Assembly: GCA_028712355.1 (NCBI GenBank)
Contig: JAQTQH010000006.1
Location: 1 to 42,305, forward strand
Direction: 5' to 3'
Length of the DNA: 42,305 nucleotides
DNA from: Dehalococcoidales bacterium
GTDB lineage: Bacteria; Chloroflexota; Dehalococcoidia; Dehalococcoidales; RBG-16-60-22
Position 1 is the stretch's first letter. Each line of letters opens with the position of its first letter. Positions 38,018-42,305 of the stretch are shown here, piece after piece. Under the pieces are notes generated by a model. It did not search any database. It was given only the letters and a program-made list of their open reading frames with translations, and had not been told where the DNA came from. Made by a program: the position numbers and the translations under genes.

Positions 38018-38498
38018 TCTGCGCATCGGTCAGGGCTATGACGTGCACCCGCTCGTCGCCGGGCGAAAACTCGTGCTGGGCGGGGTGGCAGTACCCTTTA
38101 TAAAGGGCTTGGACGGCTGGAGCGATGCCGATGTGCTCACCCATGCCGTCATCAATGCCCTGCTGGGAGCGGCGGCGCTGGGGGACATCGGGCAGCATTT
38201 TCCGCCCGGCGAGGCGAAGTATAAAAATATATCCAGCATGGCGCTGCTGAAAGAGACCATGGCGAAGCTTGTCCAGCACGGCTGGCAGGTCGCCAATGTC
38301 GATGCTACGGTGCTTGCGGACAAGCCCAAACTGGGCGACTTAATTCCTGATATGCGCAAGAAGCTCAGCGAGGTGCTCGGTGTTGACGTCAGCCGGGTCA
38401 GTATCAAGGCGGCGAGCAGTAACGGGGTGGGGGCGGTAGGGCGGGGGGAGGGTATCGCGGCGCAGGCGATAGTCTTGATAGAAGGAAAACAGTTATGA
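38007..38498 (+). CDS. ispF: 2-C-methyl-D-erythritol 2,4-cyclodiphosphate synthase
   Basis: IspF cyclises CDP-ME 2-phosphate in the MEP pathway. The zinc ligands are in GYDVHPL (Asp and His near residues 10-12) and the His in the DADVLTHAVINALLGA segment; GDIGQHFPP and the C-terminal ASSNGVGAVGRGEGIAAQA are family signatures. The GTG at 38007 is chosen because it gives the canonical VKCNLRIGQGYDVH start; the frame is open further upstream inside ispD. The last four bases overlap the cysS ATG (ATGA). Confidence 0.95.
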   Translation: MKCNLRIGQGYDVHPLVAGRKLVLGGVAVPFIKGLDGWSDADVLTHAVINALLGAAALGDIGQHFPPGEAKYKNISSMALLKETMAKLVQHGWQVANVDATVLADKPKLGDLIPDMRKKLSEVLGVDVSRVSIKAASSNGVGAVGRGEGIAAQAIVLIEGKQL

Positions 38499-39958
38499 AG
38501 GTTACCAACACCCTTTCCGGTAAAAAAGAGGAATTCCTGCCCGCGGGCAGCGAGGTGCGGATGTATGTCTGCGGCGTTACGCCATACTCGGATGCCCACC
38601 TCGGGCACGCCATGAGCTACATTATCTTTGATGTCGTGCGGCGCTATCTGAAATTCCGCGGCTATAAAGTCAAATTCGTGCAGAATGTCACGGATATCGA
38701 TGACAAGATTATCGACCGCGCCAACAAGCTCGGTATCTCCACCCGTGAGCTTGCCGAGAAATTCACGCAGAGCTACTTCGAGGATATGCAGAGCCTGAAC
38801 GTCGCGCCCGCCGATGTCAATCCCCGCGCCACGCAGGAAATCCCCGGCATGCTGGAAATGATTAAAGGGCTGGTGGACAGGGGCTACGCCTATCCTTCGG
38901 GCGGCAGCGTCTACTTCCGCGTGCGCCATGTGCCTGACTACGGCAAGCTCTCCCACCGCACGCTGGACGCCATGAAAGCGGGTGCCCGCATCGAGCCGGG
39001 CGAGGAAAAAGAAGACCCGATGGACTTCGTCCTCTGGAAAGCCGCCAAGCCCGGCGAGCCGTCCTGGGACAGCCCCTGGGGTGCCGGCCGGCCCGGCTGG
39101 CACATCGAATGCAGCGTCATGTCCCTGAAATACCTGGGTAATACGCTGGACATCCACGGCGGCGGGCAGGACCTGGTTTTCCCGCACCACGAGAACGAGA
39201 TGGCGCAGTCGGAGAGCTACACCGGCCAGCCGTTTGTGAAATACTGGATGCACAATGGATTGGTGCAGCTCGGCGGCGAAAAGATGAGCAAGTCGCTGGG
39301 CAATTTCATGACCATCAAAGACCTGCTCAAAAAGTACAGCGCCGACGCTATCCGCATCTTTGTCCTGAGCTCGCACTACCGCAGCCCGCTGACCTATTCC
39401 GAGGAGATTCTCAGCGCTGCGGAAAAGGGCGCCGACAGACTGCGACAGGTGATACAGTCGGCGGGAAAAGCGGGCAAGTCCGGCGAGAGCATGAATCCTG
39501 AGCCTTACCGCCAGCGGTTTATCGAAGCCATGGACGACGACTTCAACTCGGCGCAGGCGGTAGCGGTGCTGTTCGACCTGGCGCGTGACATCAATCACGC
39601 CGAAGAGACCGGCATGGACACATCCCAAGCCCGCGTGGCATTCAAGGAACTGTCCGAGATACTGGGTCTGACGCTGAAGCTCACTGAGAGGGAGGAGACA
39701 CCGCTCGACATACGCCAATTGGAGCGGCTTCTTGCTGATACTGCTGAGCTTGCCAGAGAAAAAGGCTTAACAATAGATATCGCTGCGGGTGGTGCATTAG
39801 ACGTTAATACCGTGATGGACTTATTAGTGTCTGTTCGCCAACATGTACGCAAAGCCAGGCAGTTCCAGCTTGCCGATAATATCCGCAACAAACTGGCAGA
39901 GCTGGGCATAGCCATCGAGGATACTCCGCAGGGGACGGTCTGGAAGCGCAGGAGATAA
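38495..39958 (+). CDS. cysS: Cysteinyl-tRNA synthetase
   Basis: Class I aminoacyl-tRNA synthetase that charges tRNA-Cys. The HIGH-type motif is HLGH at residues 35-38, preceded by zinc ligand C26 (YVCGVTPYSDAHLGHAM). Other zinc ligands are in WHIECSVMS and PHHENEMAQ, and the second signature KMSKSLGN lies near residue 265. Length 487 is normal. It ends the radA-mscL-ispD-ispF-cysS string and is followed by a strong terminator. Confidence 0.97.
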   Translation: MKVTNTLSGKKEEFLPAGSEVRMYVCGVTPYSDAHLGHAMSYIIFDVVRRYLKFRGYKVKFVQNVTDIDDKIIDRANKLGISTRELAEKFTQSYFEDMQSLNVAPADVNPRATQEIPGMLEMIKGLVDRGYAYPSGGSVYFRVRHVPDYGKLSHRTLDAMKAGARIEPGEEKEDPMDFVLWKAAKPGEPSWDSPWGAGRPGWHIECSVMSLKYLGNTLDIHGGGQDLVFPHHENEMAQSESYTGQPFVKYWMHNGLVQLGGEKMSKSLGNFMTIKDLLKKYSADAIRIFVLSSHYRSPLTYSEEILSAAEKGADRLRQVIQSAGKAGKSGESMNPEPYRQRFIEAMDDDFNSAQAVAVLFDLARDINHAEETGMDTSQARVAFKELSEILGLTLKLTEREETPLDIRQLERLLADTAELAREKGLTIDIAAGGALDVNTVMDLLVSVRQHVRKARQFQLADNIRNKLAELGIAIEDTPQGTVWKRRR

Positions 39959-39977
39959 GTTTTCGGTTATAAAAGAA

Positions 39978-40004
39978 GGAGGCATTGCCACAGGCAATGC
40001 CTCC
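39978..40004. terminator. Bidirectional intrinsic terminator between cysS and the DUF5679 gene
   Basis: A perfect 12-bp stem GGAGGCATTGCC/GGCAATGCCTCC with a three-base loop. On the plus strand it is followed by GTTTGTTT, on the minus strand by TTCTTTT, so it can serve both convergent genes. Confidence 0.85.
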
Positions 40005-40139
40005 GTTTGTTTATCCCGGATTTCATTCTGTTTCGGCTGTCGGGATAATTAAGAGGGCAAAACAACCCTTCCCTCATCTGCTTTCCTGCAAATGAGTGTT
40101 ATACCCACAACCAATGTCGGCTAAAGCAGCTTCAGGATG

Positions 40140-40280
40140 CTACTTCTTGCCGATGCGGAATACCTTGGTTGCGCAGTTCGGGCAGGAGCCCTGGGTTGCC
40201 GGGCGGCCGTTCTTCAACGTGACCGCTTTGGGGTTCTTGATTTCTACTTTTTTCCGGCATTTCATGCAATACGCCTGCAT
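40140..40280 (-). CDS. DUF5679 small zinc-ribbon-like protein, 46 aa
   Basis: A short minus-strand frame preceded by AAGGAGGT encodes MQAYCMKCRKKVEIKNPKAV, continues with TLKNGRPATQGSCPNCATKV and ends FRIGKK. The two Cys pairs (YCMKC and SCPNC) and the central NGRPATQG match DUF5679, a widespread family of tiny proteins of unknown function. The stop is at 40140. The remainder of the gap to cysS holds the terminator and a weak hairpin. Confidence 0.85.
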   Translation of the reverse strand: MQAYCMKCRKKVEIKNPKAVTLKNGRPATQGSCPNCATKVFRIGKK

Positions 40281-40431
40281 CGTGGTACCTCCTTACGGTA
40301 TTCTATTGAATGCAAGCGTAGCAGAGACGTAGCAATTTGTCAATAGGCTGGTGAGGGAAATCGGTGAAAAATTTTGGAGTACCCGCGCGTGAGCGGGAGA
40401 TAAGTACTTTTTAGCGAGGGGGAAATGCTTT

Positions 40432-40653
40432 TTACGCGGTTGCCCAGACCGAAATGATGGATAGAACCACAAAGATAACCGTCAGCGCCACCGTAAGCTG
40501 AAAGAGGGTCTTTTCCACGCCTCTCTTCGTGCGGTAGACAGTGTCTGCCTGCCCGAAGATGCCTCCCAGCCCGCCGCCGCGCACCTGCAGGAGAATCGCC
40601 ATGATAAGGGCTAACGATACTACGATTTGGGCGATATTCAAATATGTCTGCAT
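40432..40653 (-). CDS. secG: Preprotein translocase subunit SecG
   Basis: This 73-residue protein has two membrane helices (about residues 4-22 and 50-70) separated by the conserved LLQVRGGGLGGIFGQADTVYRTKRG, typical of SecG, an accessory subunit of the SecYEG channel. It lies 10 bases downstream of gatB on the same strand, without obvious functional connection. secA is elsewhere in this window. Confidence 0.93.
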   Translation of the reverse strand: MQTYLNIAQIVVSLALIMAILLQVRGGGLGGIFGQADTVYRTKRGVEKTLFQLTVALTVIFVVLSIISVWATA

Positions 40654-40663
40654 CTCTACTATT

Positions 40664-42136
40664 CTAGCCTTCTTTCAGTTTTTTCGCAAGGATGTCCGTG
40701 ACCAGCCCGGGATTGGCACGCCCCCTGGTCATCCGCATGACCTGCCCGACGAGGAACTTGAGCGCCGCTTCCTTGCCCGCTTTGTAATCGGCGACTGGCT
40801 GCGGGTTGGCTTTTATCACTTCCGTCACGGCAGCCTCAATCTCGCTGGTATCGCTGATTTGGCTGAAGCCCCGTTCTTTTACAATATCTTGAGGATTTTT
40901 CCCCGTTCTGAACATTTCTTCAAATACTACTTTGGCGCTGACTCCAGTAATTTTCCCTTCTGCCGTTAATTGAACTAGATCGAATAGAGCAATTGGATTT
41001 ATTTTCGTTTCCATCTTGCTTACATCAGTATTTGTGGAAGCAAGCAGATGATTAAATTCACCTATTATCCAGTTGGCGACTAACTTAGCGTGTTTTTTGG
41101 GTTCAAAGCTTTGGGGTGGTCTATTCAAACAAGCTTCAAAATAGTCTGCGGTTAATGTATTACTTGTCAGCAGGTTGGCATCGTAAGCGGGCAGTCCGAA
41201 CTCTGCCATGTAGCGGTCGCGGCGGGCTTCGGGTAGTTCGGGTAGCTTCGCCTTGATTTCTTCTACCCACTCGCGGCTGATGGCGAGGGGAGGCAGGTCG
41301 GGCTCGGGGAAATAGCGGTAGTCGTGGGCGTATTCCTTGCTGCGCTGGGAGACCGTCTTGCCTTCATCATCCATCCAGCCGCGCGTCTCCTGTACCAGCT
41401 TCTTGCCCTCGCTGACAGCCTGGCGCTGGCGTTTCGCTTCGTATTCCATCGCCTGGTAGACTGCTTTGAAGCTGTTCATGTTCTTCACTTCTACCTTGGT
41501 GAGGTACTCGGCGGTATTTTCCGGGCGGATGCTGATGTTGGCATCGCAGCGGAAGCTGCCTTCCTCCATGTTGCCGGTGGAGACGCCGAGATACTGGAGG
41601 ATAGAGCGCAGCTTGATGAGGTACTGGCGGGCTTCCTCCGGCGAACGCAGATCGGGCTCGCCGACAATCTCCATGAGCGGCACGCCGGAGCGGTTGACGT
41701 CCACCAGGCTGTAGTCTTCGCCGCCGGGACCGGCGCGGTGCAGCAGCTTGGCAACGTCCTCTTCAAGGTGCACCCGGGTGATGCCTATCTTCTTCTTGAC
41801 GCCGTCAACCTCGATTGTGAGCCAGCCCTTTTTGGCGATGGGCATATCGTACTGGGAGATCTGGTAGCCTTTCATCAGGTCGGGATAGGGATAGTTCTTG
41901 CGGTCGAACTTGGTGTGCTCGGAGATGATGCAGTTGAGCGCCAGCCCGGTCATGATGACGAACTCCACCGCCTGCTTGTTGATGACGGGCAGGACGCCGG
42001 GCATGCCCAGGCAGACCGGACAGACGTGGGTATTGGGCGGTGTGCTGGCGTAATCGGTGCTGCAGCGGCAGTACATCTTGCTTTTAGTGAGGAGCTGGGC
42101 GTGTACTTCCAGACCGATGATAGTCTCGTAGTTCAT
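40664..42136 (-). CDS. gatB: Aspartyl/glutamyl-tRNA amidotransferase subunit B
   Basis: GatB is the kinase/transamidation subunit of GatCAB, which converts Glu-tRNA(Gln) and Asp-tRNA(Asn) to the amides. Signatures are [12 protein letters not shown] at the start, CRCS and CPVCLG zinc-site cysteines, [20 protein letters not shown], the block with [17 protein letters not shown], and a C-terminal YqeY-like domain. I choose the ATG at 42136, which gives the usual [12 protein letters not shown] start; the frame is open to 42175. gatA and gatC are not in the window. Confidence 0.95.
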   Translation of the reverse strand: MNYETIIGLEVHAQLLTKSKMYCRCSTDYASTPPNTHVCPVCLGMPGVLPVINKQAVEFVIMTGLALNCIISEHTKFDRKNYPYPDLMKGYQISQYDMPIAKKGWLTIEVDGVKKKIGITRVHLEEDVAKLLHRAGPGGEDYSLVDVNRSGVPLMEIVGEPDLRSPEEARQYLIKLRSILQYLGVSTGNMEEGSFRCDANISIRPENTAEYLTKVEVKNMNSFKAVYQAMEYEAKRQRQAVSEGKKLVQETRGWMDDEGKTVSQRSKEYAHDYRYFPEPDLPPLAISREWVEEIKAKLPELPEARRDRYMAEFGLPAYDANLLTSNTLTADYFEACLNRPPQSFEPKKHAKLVANWIIGEFNHLLASTNTDVSKMETKINPIALFDLVQLTAEGKITGVSAKVVFEEMFRTGKNPQDIVKERGFSQISDTSEIEAAVTEVIKANPQPVADYKAGKEAALKFLVGQVMRMTRGRANPGLVTDILAKKLKEG

Positions 42137-42255
42137 ATTCCCATTCAGTATAACAACAATGAGGATTAGTGACAAGAATCTGCGTTTGCGCTTGCCCTTG
42201 CATTACGGGTAAAATACACGTGATACCGTAAAATCATAAGAAGAAGGGGTGAAGT

Positions 42256-42305
42256 ATGAGCAAATTTGTCGGTGATGAATTTGAGAAAGTAAATACCTGG
42301 AAACC
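42256..42305 (+). CDS. Unidentified gene, 5' end only
   Basis: An ATG preceded by GAAGGGGTGAAG opens a frame (MSKFVGDEFEKVNTWK) that runs off the end of the window. Too short to identify. Confidence 0.45.
   Translation, partial: MSKFVGDEFEKVNTWK

Noticed and set aside
38036-39718. A 560-codon open frame on the minus strand opposite ispF and cysS
   Set aside because: The opposite strand encodes full-length IspF and CysS with all motifs; the antisense frame is a compositional shadow.

Overview
The window is chromosomal DNA from a bacterium, most likely an anaerobic member of the Chloroflexota (Dehalococcoidia-like). This placement is inferred from the gene mixture: a Mo/Fe-S respiratory cluster, a heterodisulfide-reductase-like membrane fusion protein, a SecA with a helical insertion and a SEC-C tail, DUF5679, DUF5652, DUF3795 and DUF2007 proteins, and an isolated 5S rRNA. 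No search was run. Genes are densely packed on both strands. Several starts are TTG or GTG chosen by a strong Shine-Dalgarno match.

Positions 1-9.7 kb are housekeeping and small unknown genes. They comprise a universal stress protein with an aberrant N-terminus, then on the minus strand an unknown protein overlapping a stand-alone polymerase-X 8-kDa-type domain, a short unknown protein, secA, a DUF2007 protein overlapping prs, and glyA. A plus-strand J-domain/zinc-ribbon membrane protein and a PrsW-like membrane protein with a small membrane partner lie among them. Two classes of intergenic repeat occur: four dispersed copies of a 70-bp palindromic element, and one compound hairpin repeat.

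Positions 9.7-16.8 kb hold a six-gene minus-strand respiratory operon: a Tat-exported molybdopterin oxidoreductase, a four-cluster ferredoxin, an NrfD/PsrC membrane subunit, a second ferredoxin, a small membrane protein, and a membrane-anchored DsrM/DsrK (HdrD-like) fusion. The catalytic subunit appears to carry Glu where the family has a Cys/Ser/Asp molybdenum ligand. A DOMON-domain lipoprotein is divergently transcribed from it.

Positions 17.7-26.8 kb are mixed: an orphan ParB/DGQHR-like protein, an enoyl-CoA hydratase-family enzyme, an XRE regulator paired with a DUF2178-like membrane protein, typA, msrB with a C-terminal extension, small membrane proteins, a cysteine synthase, a DUF3795 protein, a cupin, and a tiny secreted peptide.

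Positions 26.5-31.1 kb look like an acquired segment. It contains a MarR regulator with a palindromic operator-like site, an FtsX/MacB-type permease and its ATPase, a membrane protein and a patatin phospholipase. It is bordered at both ends, and interrupted once, by sequences resembling the 3' ends of tRNA genes. Beside it, at 31.1-31.57 kb, is a gene-free stretch whose minus strand has a good sigma-70-type promoter, a 10-bp plus 7-bp long-range stem starting at the predicted transcription start, a 14-codon ORF with a strong ribosome binding site, two further hairpins and an intrinsic terminator. This is a candidate undescribed structured RNA. A tRNA-Met (CAT) and an isolated 5S rRNA follow.

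Positions 32.1-40 kb carry clpC, a small biotin/lipoyl carrier protein, radA, mscL (with a fused zinc ribbon), ispD, ispF and cysS. This order recalls the clpC-radA-ispD-ispF-cysS order of Firmicutes but lacks ctsR, mcsA, mcsB and disA. The window closes with a 46-residue DUF5679 protein, secG and gatB on the minus strand, and the first codons of an unidentified plus-strand gene.
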